DNA of 64,000 nucleotides, from contig CAVVFX010000025.1 in NCBI GenBank assembly GCA_963747535.1, forward strand, positions 248,001 to 312,000. Reading direction: 5' to 3'. Positions 18,601-26,671 of the stretch are shown here, one piece after another; the first letter of the stretch is position 1; each line of letters starts with the position of its first letter. A program made the translations under genes and the position numbers. Source of the stretch: CAVVFX01 sp963747535. Lineage in GTDB: Bacteria; Acidobacteriota; Terriglobia; Bryobacterales; Bryobacteraceae. Below the pieces are notes generated by a model. That model was not told the DNA's origin. It searched no databases and was given only the letters and a program-made list of their open reading frames with translations.

Positions 18601-19490
18601 GCGAGGTCTGGTCGCTGGCCGATGTCGCGATAGGACTCTTTTCGCCGCCACTCCAATCCGGCCGGCCCGCGGAAGCGGAGGGGCTGATATACGAAGCCAT
18701 TCGCCACGCCACACAAGTTGGACATGACGTTGCGAAGTCTTGCGCGCTCGGCTCCCTGCCGTTGATGTACCTTGCCAAAGGAGACTTGGAGAGTGCCGAG
18801 CGGGCGGCCAGAGAAGCTCTAGCGTTTGGGGAGTCCTGTCACTTCGGATGGCTGTTCATGGCCGAAACGATCCTGGGCGGCATCCTTCTATATCGAGCCC
18901 AGACTGAGGAGGGCCTCTCGCTGTTAACTAAAGCTGTTCGCGGCCCAACAACCCATTTCAGCGGCTTTCCACAGGGTCTGCTGGCTTTGGGCATGACTGC
19001 GGCTGAGAAGGATGGCGCGGCGAATGTCTTCACCGCCGCAATGCAGTTCCTGCCCCGGCCGGGAACCAGTCGAGGAACCGGGGCGTGGCATGCGGTTCTT
19101 TGTCTTACGGAAGCGCTCTGTCTCTGTGGGCGTCGCGAAGAGGCCGGAAGTTTGCAATTAGAAGCGGAGAAAATCGCCGCCGAATGGGATTGCAACATGG
19201 TGGGATTCCCTGTTCTAACCGCCGCAGGGATCGCAGCGGCCTGCGCCGGCAATTGGACCCGTGCGGAAGCGCATCATCGCGCGTCCATCGCGCGCATGGA
19301 GGCCGTGCCTTACGCTACGGCACAGCCGATCGCCCGCTACTGGTATGCGGACATGCTAGCCCAACGTGGAGGCCCTGGAGACATCGACGCGGCCAAGGCG
19401 CTACTTCAGGCTTCCATCACCGCGAGCGATGCGATCGGGCTCGTGCTGTATGCCCGGCTGGCACGGCAGAGGCTGGCGCGAATCGCATAA
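15648..19490 (+). CDS. Ser/Thr protein kinase fused to an AAA-type ATPase and TPR region
   Basis: A protein of 1,280 residues. Residues 81-355 are a Hanks-type kinase: glycine loop IGHGGMGLVYRA, Lys111, HRDLKPSN (202-209), DFG at 222-224, SPEQ in place of APE. A STAND/AAA-like NTPase follows, with Walker A GGEPGIGKTHL (about 407-417) and Walker B near MALFEDLQWAD. Residues about 720-1280 are helical repeats of TPR/MalT type. The first 70 residues contain a short helical region often seen in kinases paired with ECF-like sigma factors. No transmembrane segment is evident, so it is probably cytoplasmic. It is coupled to the sigma gene by a GTGA overlap. Confidence 0.93.
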   Translation: MTDERWQVAYAIYEAAASLAEPERHQYVHAAAPDAEIAGKVLAMLGEMETTAESNGFPEPANTRETALAPPLLAPGSHLGPYEILDCIGHGGMGLVYRARDPRLDRQVAIKLLLPDMAGDPQARERLRREALAAAALDHPFICKIFEIGEDGDALFLVMEYIAGETLHRRLQDGRMPLSETLRVAGEMADALEEAHAKRLLHRDLKPSNIMITHQGHVKVMDFGLAKRIADQPRDADSTVSVEVRSTQLSVPGMLLGTPDYMSPEQVNGLALDVRSDLFSFGVILAEMISGRNPFRRPSMMETLSAVLRDSPDFGGDIQLGVTVQGLVVMARRMLAKDAAQRYASIAEMRADLARLAASSQTGDAPFPAEKRSADSIRPIGRAADLKQLTRQLEEALAGRGSLVLIGGEPGIGKTHLASALLEAARSRGAFAVTGHCYEMEGSAPYLPFIEMLEHSARSVPPDTFRYALGDDAPEVAKLMPELRRMFPDIPPALELPPEQQRRFLFNGYRGFIERSTRLTPMMALFEDLQWADEPTLLLLQHLAQTVAGMPMLMIGTYRDVDLEVGRPCARTLESLLRQKLGTRILLRRLQVTGVEEMLTALGAQPPPPSLTRVVFEGTEGNPFFVEEVFRHLAEEGKLFDENGAFRPGLRGDQLQVPEGVRLVLGRRLERLSEDARRILTTAALIGRVFSLELLEELEKTQSDAALEAVEEAERAHLVETERRGRQIRYRFVHELVRQTLSETLSVPRRQRLHARVAQVMERVYAPTIDAHASALAHHLYQAGSSVDREKTIHFLSLAATEASKAAAHEEALDHLENAISLLDDERSARIADLHARRAGALGSLWRHQEAVQEYERALALYDALGEHLRFVEACAPLAIFLSRTGQLQDARKIVDRAARHAKDAPASIRCALLALEANTGASIGEIDRALELFDELHNCSENELLPRVVGLVTEQEMYTRYDAGQLDLCEAAARKASRFFEQAGEVWSLADVAIGLFSPPLQSGRPAEAEGLIYEAIRHATQVGHDVAKSCALGSLPLMYLAKGDLESAERAAREALAFGESCHFGWLFMAETILGGILLYRAQTEEGLSLLTKAVRGPTTHFSGFPQGLLALGMTAAEKDGAANVFTAAMQFLPRPGTSRGTGAWHAVLCLTEALCLCGRREEAGSLQLEAEKIAAEWDCNMVGFPVLTAAGIAAACAGNWTRAEAHHRASIARMEAVPYATAQPIARYWYADMLAQRGGPGDIDAAKALLQASITASDAIGLVLYARLARQRLARIA

Positions 19491-20195
19491 AGACTTCGGG
19501 CCAGCTGCCTCCGAGCTGGCGAATGATCGACGGAGTTTCGGGATTCCGCCCAGATTGTCGCGCATCCTTCCACTACTTTTTGTTGAAGATCGGCGACGTT
19601 AGGGGAAGGACGCGCCGTCATCCAGGAGTAATCACCCGTCGGACAGCCCGACAACACTTCGGTTTGCGCGGGCATATGGGAGAGCCGAAGATGTTTTGGC
19701 TAAAAGAAGTTCAGCCAGGTTGCGAAGCTGCTGGTACGAAGGTCGTGACGTCCCGACGCCGCGATGCTCTGTTCTCCACAGCAGGAATAGAGCAGAATTA
19801 CCTGCCCGTTCTCTTCGATCAGGTGCTAGCGGGAGTTTACTGCGAATGGCGTCACCGGAGAAATACCGAAACCAACAAACCGTTGTTGCTGAATATGATG
19901 GCCTGTGGATTTTCCTCGCGAAAGTGTATTACCCTATGTCGCTTGGATACTACGACATAAGTTGAGGCAAATGTTTGCAGAACATGGACTTATTTTTTTG
20001 TTCCGAAAAGCTCGCTGTAAACTCCCGCTAGCGCCTGTCGAATCCGCAGAAGCGCCCGAGCACGAACACGAGGTGGTGTTCCTCATAAACTTCTTCGACG
20101 AGTTATGGCGGCGGGTGCCCGCGGTATTGTAATTGAAGCCTACAGCGGCCCCAATGGAACTAAAATCCGGCGGTCGGGAAGAAAGAGCCTCTATG
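19491..20195. other. 705-bp region without a supported gene
   Basis: Short ORFs lack family features. A 7-bp hairpin (GCCAGCT/AGCTGGC, 19500-19520) follows the kinase stop. The main structure is the inverted-repeat unit at 19821-20036. Confidence 0.5.
19821..20036. mobile_element. MITE-like unit with 26-bp terminal inverted repeats
   Basis: GCTAGCGGGAGTTTAC (19825-19840) recurs exactly inverted at 20017-20032. Allowing two mismatches the arms extend outward to AGG/CCT and inward to GCGA/TCGC, about 24 of 26 matched. The roughly 216-bp unit encodes no recognisable protein. Length and end structure fit a miniature element or a deletion remnant of an IS; no mobilising element with the same ends is visible in this window. 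Confidence 0.5.
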
Positions 20196-21251
20196 TCAAC
20201 CGGGCGGCGGCAGCCTTACGCCCAAGACGTCGCGCAGATAGTTGATGTTGTGTGCTATGTAATCATCGACGGCGAGATCCATGTTCCCGCCGATCGCGTC
20301 GAAGCCGTCGTCGCCCTTTCTCGGACCGTCGACGTCGAAAATCGCCCAGCCCTTGTAGTGCCGGTCGCGAAGTACTTTGAAGACGGCCGGGAAGTCGACG
20401 CCGCCACCGCCCAGATTGTGATAGACGCTCGCCATACGGTGTTCCTCCTGCGTCGGCGTGGAAGTGTTGCCGCGATATTTGGCGTAGGTGTCCTTGAGAT
20501 GCACCTCGGCAATGCGCGGAAAATAATCGCTGATGATTTGCGCAGCATCTCCGCCGCCCAGGACCAGATGTCCTGTGTCGGCCGTCATCCAGACGTATTT
20601 GGGATCGGTGAGATCCATAGTCCGGCGCATGTCTTTTTCCCGTTCCAAAGGGCCCCAGATATGTGGATGTGGCGCCAGTCTGATTCCCATGGCGATCGTT
20701 TGTCTGCCGATCTCGTTGAGGGTGTTGGCGAGTCTCTTTAACTGGTCGTCACTCGGACCGCCCGGCGGACGCTGGCCCATGTTGACCTTCCAATGGTCGC
20801 AGCTGAGCGGCTGGAGAAAATCACGGGCGAAGGCCACATGATCGGCAATGGTTTTGGGGATCCGGTCCGGATCGATGAAATTTGTTGACTGGCCGATCTC
20901 GCCATTGGACGCGTCGATGAATGTGATGCCCGCATCATCGAAAATCTTTTTGAGATCCATCGGATCTTTCCGATACTTCTCAATGCCATCCGCGTACAGC
21001 TCGATGCCCTGCAGTCCCATGGCAGCGATTCTTTTGACCGCCCACACGGTATCGTGCTGCTCTCTCCAGATGGAACTGGTGGTTCCGAAAAGAATGTCCG
21101 GATTCACGGGGTCGAGCGACTGATGAGAAACCGCGCCCGACACCTTAGATGGCCTCACGACACCGGCAGCGGCCGCCACGCCGGACAACGCTAGAGCGGA
21201 AGATATAAACTCCCGCCTCTTGAGCCCGCGCTCAGTAACTCTTATAGACAT
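20196..21251 (-). CDS. Tat-exported sugar phosphate isomerase/epimerase (AP endonuclease 2 fold)
   Basis: A 351-residue TIM-barrel protein. The start MSIRVTERGLKRREF at 21251 has an AAGGAAG ribosome-binding site and gives a Tat signal (KRREFISSALALSGVAAAAG). The barrel shows GLQGIELYADGIEK, the metal-ligand regions TADTGHLV and EVHLKDTY, and WAIFDVDGP, the pattern of the IolE/xylose-isomerase-like family (PF01261). It probably isomerises or dehydrates a sugar or inositol derivative in the periplasm. A start at 21287 is possible but would delay the signal peptide. Confidence 0.87.
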   Translation of the reverse strand: MSIRVTERGLKRREFISSALALSGVAAAAGVVRPSKVSGAVSHQSLDPVNPDILFGTTSSIWREQHDTVWAVKRIAAMGLQGIELYADGIEKYRKDPMDLKKIFDDAGITFIDASNGEIGQSTNFIDPDRIPKTIADHVAFARDFLQPLSCDHWKVNMGQRPPGGPSDDQLKRLANTLNEIGRQTIAMGIRLAPHPHIWGPLEREKDMRRTMDLTDPKYVWMTADTGHLVLGGGDAAQIISDYFPRIAEVHLKDTYAKYRGNTSTPTQEEHRMASVYHNLGGGGVDFPAVFKVLRDRHYKGWAIFDVDGPRKGDDGFDAIGGNMDLAVDDYIAHNINYLRDVLGVRLPPPG

Positions 21252-21461
21252 GGACACTTCCTTTCCCGAAAGCTGCTTGTTGTGCACACAGAAATCGTAA
21301 TTCGCTTACCGAACCGGAGCTTCGCATACTCCTGCTTGCGGACGTCACGAAGCCAGCTACGTAGCTGAAGGGCTCCTTGTTCGGCGGAAGCGACACGACC
21401 CGCCTTTTGTTTTCATGGGCGGAATCATCAGGTCGCCGCCAGGAGAACGAAGGCCAAGCTT

Positions 21462-21650
21462 TTATGGCCGGGACTTCTTTTTCGGAGTGAAATCGGATAT
21501 TTCATACACCTTAAATCTGGCAACGAATTCGTCTGCGGTCATGCCGCTGCCGGTCTCCGTCCGCGTGGGCTTGCGAAAGGGCGAGAGCAGCCGCAGAAGG
21601 ACATTCTTGAGGTTGCGAGCGGCTGTCTTCATTTGCTCAGACGATACCAT
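21462..21650 (-). CDS. Small hypothetical protein
   Basis: A 62-residue basic ORF (GMTADEFVARFKVYEISDFT) in the gap between two clear genes. It has no recognised domain and no strong ribosome-binding site, but better amino-acid composition than alternative frames. It may be real or a remnant. Confidence 0.3.
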   Translation of the reverse strand: MVSSEQMKTAARNLKNVLLRLLSPFRKPTRTETGSGMTADEFVARFKVYEISDFTPKKKSRP

Positions 21651-21699
21651 GCTTACCGTCCGACAAAGGGGCTCCGTTTTGTTTTGGAACTGAAGCTAC

Positions 21700-22017
21700 T
21701 GATCCGTGCGCAGATTGGGCAAAGGCCTGCAAGAGATCCCGGTCCTTGTCGCACCTCTCGGCATGGAGGGACCTGTGATGGATCTCCGGCAATGTGGGTA
21801 TGAAAGTCGATCACGGGAAACGGGAGCGCGAAACGTGCGTTTCGGGCAGGTGGAGCATGCTCTTGGGCTCAAACCGCTCCAACGGCAGTCCCCCGTCCCG
21901 GGCAGGCTGAGCATTATTGGCTGCCTGTCCTGCTGGAGTCGCCGCTTGAGCCGCTCTCGCTCGTCGGCTCGCTGCCAGACTACTCGCGCCCAGCTCCATC
22001 CAATGTCTGCTTTTCAC
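21700..22017 (-). pseudogene. Amidohydrolase N-terminal remnant, frameshifted and truncated
   Basis: The minus strand begins with a leader-like segment (WMELGASSLAASRRARAAQA), then LERFEPKSMLHLPETHVSRS RFP and a stop. One missing base near 21816 separates this from VIDFHTHIAGDPSQ in the next frame, the metal-binding HxH start of an amidohydrolase (PF04909-like). The rest of the barrel is absent. It lies directly after the GH16 gene and resembles the intact amidohydrolase at 25484 in layout, so it is a dead copy of a similar enzyme. Confidence 0.62.
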
Positions 22018-22913
22018 TTTGTCTCAGCTCCCGTTGCAGGAATTTTTTGATAGACCCGCACATAGTCCACGGTCATGAACTGGGGAAGCCTGGAATCGTC
22101 CGGGGCGGGTTCGTCCGGTCCGGCGCACGCAATGTTCATAATCAGGTACATCGGACGATCGAATGACCAACCCAGTTCGGGATCTTTGTTGTACGTCAGG
22201 ATTTTCTCCTGATCCAGGAAGAAATCCATGTGGTCCGGATACCATTCCATGGCATATAGGTGGAACCTGTTGTACATGTCGTCGACGCGTGCGATCTTCG
22301 ATGGTGTGCGCCCCTGCGTGCCATGGATGTGTACCGCGGTGCGATTCGGACGGCTTCCCCAACTCTCCATGAGATCGATTTCTCCTTGCGACGATTCGCC
22401 GAAGTTTGGTCCGCGCTGCGGCCCTTGCACCTCCCTGCCGTCGGGACCTCTGGGCTGGGGAGGTCCAGGGACGCCAGGCGTGCGGAGGGGACTCAGAAAC
22501 CAGATCGCCGGCCAAGTCCCCTTACCTTCAGGCATTTTAGCCATGACCTCAAAACGTCCATAAGTCCAGGATGCGGTGTTGCGGGTGTTTACGCTGGCGG
22601 CCGTGTACCGATGATACTCGTCATTGATCGAGGTCGGCAAAAAGCTATCTGGCGTTTCCTTCCGGAGTTCGATGACAAGGTGCTGTCCATCCACCCGGGC
22701 ATTCTCCAGACGGTTTACGGTGTAGTATTGCAGTTCGTTGTGGCGGACGTACCCTTCTTCATATCCCCATTTGGCGGGATCCGGATGTCCCTTGTAGTTG
22801 AACTCATCCGACCAGATAAGCTTCCATCCCGGTATTTCAGGGGCCTGTGCATAGAGAAGATTGGCGAGAGAGTACAGGCCAAAAACCACCACAGCCGGCT
22901 TGCTCACGCACAC
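22014..22913 (-). CDS. Secreted glycoside hydrolase family 16 (beta-glucanase/laminarinase-like)
   Basis: A 299-residue enzyme with a signal peptide (VVVFGLYSLANLLYAQA). GH16 features in order: LIWSDEFNYKG, TYGRFEVMAKMPEGKGTWPA, the catalytic ExDxxE motif as Glu178-Asp180-Glu183 (GEIDLMES), HLYAMEWYPDHMDFFLD, and FMTVDYVRVYQK at the end. A proline/glycine-rich insert (about 143-175) precedes the catalytic motif and is unusual for the family. It predicts hydrolysis of beta-1,3 or mixed-linkage glucans outside the cytoplasm. It is divergent from a GH20 gene with which it may share control. Confidence 0.9.
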   Translation of the reverse strand: MCVSKPAVVVFGLYSLANLLYAQAPEIPGWKLIWSDEFNYKGHPDPAKWGYEEGYVRHNELQYYTVNRLENARVDGQHLVIELRKETPDSFLPTSINDEYHRYTAASVNTRNTASWTYGRFEVMAKMPEGKGTWPAIWFLSPLRTPGVPGPPQPRGPDGREVQGPQRGPNFGESSQGEIDLMESWGSRPNRTAVHIHGTQGRTPSKIARVDDMYNRFHLYAMEWYPDHMDFFLDQEKILTYNKDPELGWSFDRPMYLIMNIACAGPDEPAPDDSRLPQFMTVDYVRVYQKIPATGAETK

Positions 22914-22994
22914 TCCTTTCTGAATCCGGTGAGTTTAGCTGCTTTCATTTTTCATGTCAATCGCGCGACACCTGACTTTCATTTATCTTCTTTT

Positions 22995-23023
22995 TTGGAT
23001 CTTTTATCTTCGAGATCTATAAT
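22995..23023 (+). promoter_or_regulatory. Promoter of the GH20 gene
   Basis: TTGGAT (22995-23000) and TATAAT (23018-23023) are exactly 17 bp apart, about 80 bp upstream of the GH20 start. Confidence 0.6.
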
Positions 23024-23105
23024 AGTCTGGCCGAGTCTATGGTGCCACGGACCAGACGGCGTGGACATGGAGAAACCCGAAGAACACAGAGAGGAATAGA
23101 CACCT

Positions 23106-25442
23106 ATGACGAAGTCGTGGATAGACCGATTCCGCAAGGTGATGCTTGCGTCGCTCAGCGCCTGGCTGACTCTTTCCCCTTGTCTGGCATCGCCCGAACA
23201 AGGAAGGCCTCTGATTTTTCCGGAACCCAAAAGAATCACCGCCGGCGGTACCGCCTTCACCCTGGAAGATCAGACCACCATTGTCCTTCCTGTGCGCGCG
23301 TCGGAACAGGACCTCTTTCTGGCTAACTTCCTCCGGGACGAGATCGGAGACCGGTTCGCGCGTCATCTCAGGACGGAACCGGTCGCCAAGCTCGATGCGA
23401 ACCGGCGCCAGATTCTCATAGGCTCCATCGCCAACCCGCTGGTCAAGGCGTATTGCGCGCAACATCAGATTGATGTCACCGCGCAGAGTCCGGGGCCGGA
23501 GGGCTACGTCCTGCATGTAGACTCCAACATTGTGTTCATCGCCGGAAGCGATGATCGCGGCGCTTTCTACGGGCTCCAGTCCCTCCGCCAGTTGGCCGAA
23601 GCGGAGCAAGGTCATGTGCAGTTCCACGCCGTCGATGTGCGGGACTGGCCTGACAAAACGTTTCGCGGCGTCACGTTGTATATTCCGGGTCGCAATAACA
23701 TTCCTTTTTTCAAGCGATTCGTCAGGGACTTCATGGCGTTGTACAAGTACAACACCCTGATCATGGAAATGAACGCGGCTATGCGGTTCGACCGGCATCC
23801 CGAATTGAACTCCGGCTGGCTGGACTTCGTCCGGGACACTCTCTACAGCCGCCGCAACTATCCTCCCGGAGCCTTGCACGGAAGAGAGCCGAACTCCACG
23901 CACTACGACACCGCAGACGGTGGCATCCTCGAGAAGGCGGAAGTGGCTGATCTCGCGCACTGGGTAAAGCTCTATCACATCGAACTGGTCCCGGAGCTGC
24001 CGTCTTTCACGCACAGTTATTACCTGCTTAGCACGCACAAAGACTTGGCTGAAGTACCCGGCGAGAAGTGGCCGGACACCTACTGTCCATCTAATCCCAA
24101 GAGCTACCAGTTGCTCTTCGATGTCTACGACGAGTACATCGACCTGCTCAAACCGAAGATGATCCACGCCGGGCACGACGAGCTGTTCATGCCGGTCGGC
24201 CTGTGTCCCCTCTGCAAGGACAAAGACATCGGCGAACGGTTTGGAGAAGACGTCAAAAAGATACACGACTACCTGGCGAATAAGGGCGTGCAGATGGCCA
24301 TTTGGGGCGACATGCTGCTCCAGGGGGTCCGCGGTACCGGCCTCAGGAAACGGACGTTTAAAGACGGCACCTTCTATTACACTCCCGGCGGCATGACGCC
24401 CGAGCAGGTGGCTCGGCTGATTCCCAAGGACGTCCTGCTATTTAACTGGTTTTGGTCGCGGTGGTCGCCCGAGCGCTCCTTCGAGGCAGAACTTGACCAG
24501 ATGGGGTTCAAGCAGATCTACGGAAACTTCACCGCCTCCATCCGCGATTACGACACGCGCAGCAAGCGCGCCACAATTCTGGGCGGCGCGCCCTCGGCAT
24601 GGTTCGCCACGAACGAGGTCGGTTTCGGCAAAGAAATGTTAGCTGACCTTCTCGGCTGCGCCAGCACTCTCTGGAGTAGCCAGGTGATTCCCGGTAAGGA
24701 ACTCTCCGCAACCGTTCAAGGCATGGTCCCCGACATTCGGGTCCGGTGGCACGGCGAACGGCCAGCCAGCCAGACGGAGCCTTCCGTGGTCCCGGTGAAT
24801 ATCGCCGCCAGCTTTAATATGCCGCCTGTCGAGAAGAAGTTGGATGTGGACCTCAGCGGCATGCAAACGGGCGCGACCTCCCTCGGCAGGCTGTCCTTCG
24901 ATCTGGCGACCTCCGGCAGCACTACCGCCGTGATAGTTGGCACGGACGGGAAGGAGATCAGCGGACTACCGAAGGAAGTGAACGGCATTCCCGTTGGCGA
25001 GGACGCGACCAGCCTGATCTTTCTCCACGCTTCCGCCCGGCCTGCATTTAACCGGGAGAGCTACCGCGTGATTTGGGATCAGGACGACACCGCCGACCTG
25101 CTCGGCTGGTACGAGGTGGTGTATGAAGACGGATTCGTCACCACCATTCCCATCCGCTATGGCGTGAACATTCAGGAATGGAACTGGGACAAACGCACTT
25201 CCCCGCAAGACTACTGTTATGGCGCGGACGCCGTCCCGGTGGGCGGATCGGAGAATAATCGCATCACCTTCTTCGCTTACGAATGGACCAACCCGCGTCT
25301 CGGTAAGGTGATCAAGGAAATCCGGCTGAAAGGCACCACTGGATTCCGCGGTGCTCCCCGCGGTTTCACCGACGACTACGGACCGCCGATCCAGAACAAT
25401 GGAGTCATTTTAAAAGCCATTAGCGTCGTCAAGAGACGTTGA
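23106..25442 (+). CDS. Glycoside hydrolase family 20-like enzyme (beta-N-acetylhexosaminidase)
   Basis: A 778-residue exported enzyme with a signal peptide (MLASLSAWLTLSPCLAS). Residues 30-170 form the N-terminal GH20 alpha/beta domain ending in DDRGAFYGLQSLRQL. The catalytic barrel starts near DWPDKTFRGVTLYIPGRNN and contains the Asp-Glu pair Asp358-Glu359 in IHAGHDELF, where classical members read HIGGDE. A Cys pair follows (CPLCKD). The last 180 residues form a beta-sandwich-like region. It likely removes N-acetylhexosamines from glycans. It heads a likely operon with the amidohydrolase and isomerase genes. Confidence 0.82.
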   Translation: MTKSWIDRFRKVMLASLSAWLTLSPCLASPEQGRPLIFPEPKRITAGGTAFTLEDQTTIVLPVRASEQDLFLANFLRDEIGDRFARHLRTEPVAKLDANRRQILIGSIANPLVKAYCAQHQIDVTAQSPGPEGYVLHVDSNIVFIAGSDDRGAFYGLQSLRQLAEAEQGHVQFHAVDVRDWPDKTFRGVTLYIPGRNNIPFFKRFVRDFMALYKYNTLIMEMNAAMRFDRHPELNSGWLDFVRDTLYSRRNYPPGALHGREPNSTHYDTADGGILEKAEVADLAHWVKLYHIELVPELPSFTHSYYLLSTHKDLAEVPGEKWPDTYCPSNPKSYQLLFDVYDEYIDLLKPKMIHAGHDELFMPVGLCPLCKDKDIGERFGEDVKKIHDYLANKGVQMAIWGDMLLQGVRGTGLRKRTFKDGTFYYTPGGMTPEQVARLIPKDVLLFNWFWSRWSPERSFEAELDQMGFKQIYGNFTASIRDYDTRSKRATILGGAPSAWFATNEVGFGKEMLADLLGCASTLWSSQVIPGKELSATVQGMVPDIRVRWHGERPASQTEPSVVPVNIAASFNMPPVEKKLDVDLSGMQTGATSLGRLSFDLATSGSTTAVIVGTDGKEISGLPKEVNGIPVGEDATSLIFLHASARPAFNRESYRVIWDQDDTADLLGWYEVVYEDGFVTTIPIRYGVNIQEWNWDKRTSPQDYCYGADAVPVGGSENNRITFFAYEWTNPRLGKVIKEIRLKGTTGFRGAPRGFTDDYGPPIQNNGVILKAISVVKRR

Positions 25443-25483
25443 CCGATTGATGAGGGCTTGCCGCTAATCGAAAGGACAAGATT

Positions 25484-26671
25484 ATGAACCGTAGGCAATG
25501 GATAGAGTTTACCCTGGCAGCCATGGCTGTCCGCCAGGGTGTTGCACAAGAAGAAGGAGCCAAACAACCGCTCCCCGCCGGCGTGCCGTTGGAAGAACCG
25601 GAAAACATCCTGTTGAAGGATTACTACCCCAGATCTATCTATAGAATTCCGCAAACCAGTATTCCGAAGGCGAAGTATCCTGTCGTAGATGTTCATTGCC
25701 ACGGCTTCCGCCCACCGCAGACAGTTGACGAAGCGGTCAAGGTCATGGATGCGGCGGGTATCGAAAAAACCGTCATTTTCACGGGCGCATCCACGCTCGA
25801 CCGATTCAATGAGATTAAGGCGCTCTATTCTAACCACGCCGGCCGTTTTGATCTATGGTGCGGCTTCGATTTTACCGGCGCCGATCACCCGGATTTTCCT
25901 GCCAACGCGGTAAAGGCATTAGAGACGTGCCACCGCGCCGGAGCGGTCGGAGTAGGAGAGTTGAGCGACAAGGGCAGAGGGTTCGGCATCAGAGGCGGCG
26001 GGCGGGGAGGCCGAGGAGCCGGCGCGCCGCCACCGAGTGTCGATCTTATCGGGCCACACCCGGACGATGCGCGCATGGATCCCCTGTGGCAGAAATGTTC
26101 TCAATTGGGAATGCCCGTCAACGTCCACATTTCGGACCCCATCTGGTCGTATCAGAAGCTGGATAATACGAACGACGGCCTGATGAACGGCTACACGTGG
26201 CGGATCGATGTCAAGCCCAACATGTACGGGCACAATGAACTGATCGAGAGCATGGAGCGCGCCGTCAAGAAACATCCTAAGACCATCTTCATTGCATGCC
26301 ACCTGATGAACCTCGACTACGACCTCACGCGACTGGGCCAGATATTCGACCGGAATCCCAATTTATACGCCGATGTCTCGGCGCGATTCGCGGAGACGGC
26401 CACCATTCCAAAATTTGTCAGTCAATTTATCGGGAAGTATCATAACCGGATCTGTTACGGAACCGACATGCCGTACAACGCCCGAATGTTTGGCACCACG
26501 TTCCGTATTCTGGAATCGAATGACGAGCATTTTTACGAGAGGGACCAATACTTCAATTACAATTACCATTGGCCGCTCAACGGATTCGGCCTGCCCGACT
26601 CTGTTTTGAAAAGCTTGTACCACGACAATGCGATGAGAGCGTTCGAGGAGGCCAGGAAGAATGCAGCCTGA
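25484..26671 (+). CDS. Amidohydrolase family protein (PF04909-like)
   Basis: A 395-residue TIM-barrel metal-dependent hydrolase with an exported-type leader (WIEFTLAAMAVRQGVAQ). Metal-ligand positions: VVDVHCHGF (HxH), the His of VNVHISDP, the His of FIACHLMN, and Asp in CYGTDMPYN. A glycine-rich loop (GIRGGGRGGRGAGAPPP) interrupts the barrel near residue 170. It lies 41 bp after the GH20 gene and overlaps the following isomerase gene by 11 bp. Substrates of this family include decarboxylated and lactone-ring compounds; a sugar lactone would fit the setting but is not proven. Confidence 0.85.
   Translation: MNRRQWIEFTLAAMAVRQGVAQEEGAKQPLPAGVPLEEPENILLKDYYPRSIYRIPQTSIPKAKYPVVDVHCHGFRPPQTVDEAVKVMDAAGIEKTVIFTGASTLDRFNEIKALYSNHAGRFDLWCGFDFTGADHPDFPANAVKALETCHRAGAVGVGELSDKGRGFGIRGGGRGGRGAGAPPPSVDLIGPHPDDARMDPLWQKCSQLGMPVNVHISDPIWSYQKLDNTNDGLMNGYTWRIDVKPNMYGHNELIESMERAVKKHPKTIFIACHLMNLDYDLTRLGQIFDRNPNLYADVSARFAETATIPKFVSQFIGKYHNRICYGTDMPYNARMFGTTFRILESNDEHFYERDQYFNYNYHWPLNGFGLPDSVLKSLYHDNAMRAFEEARKNAA

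Noticed and set aside
17766..18725. A 319-codon minus-strand frame
   Set aside because: Antisense to the helical region of the kinase-ATPase-TPR protein; no start signal or domain.
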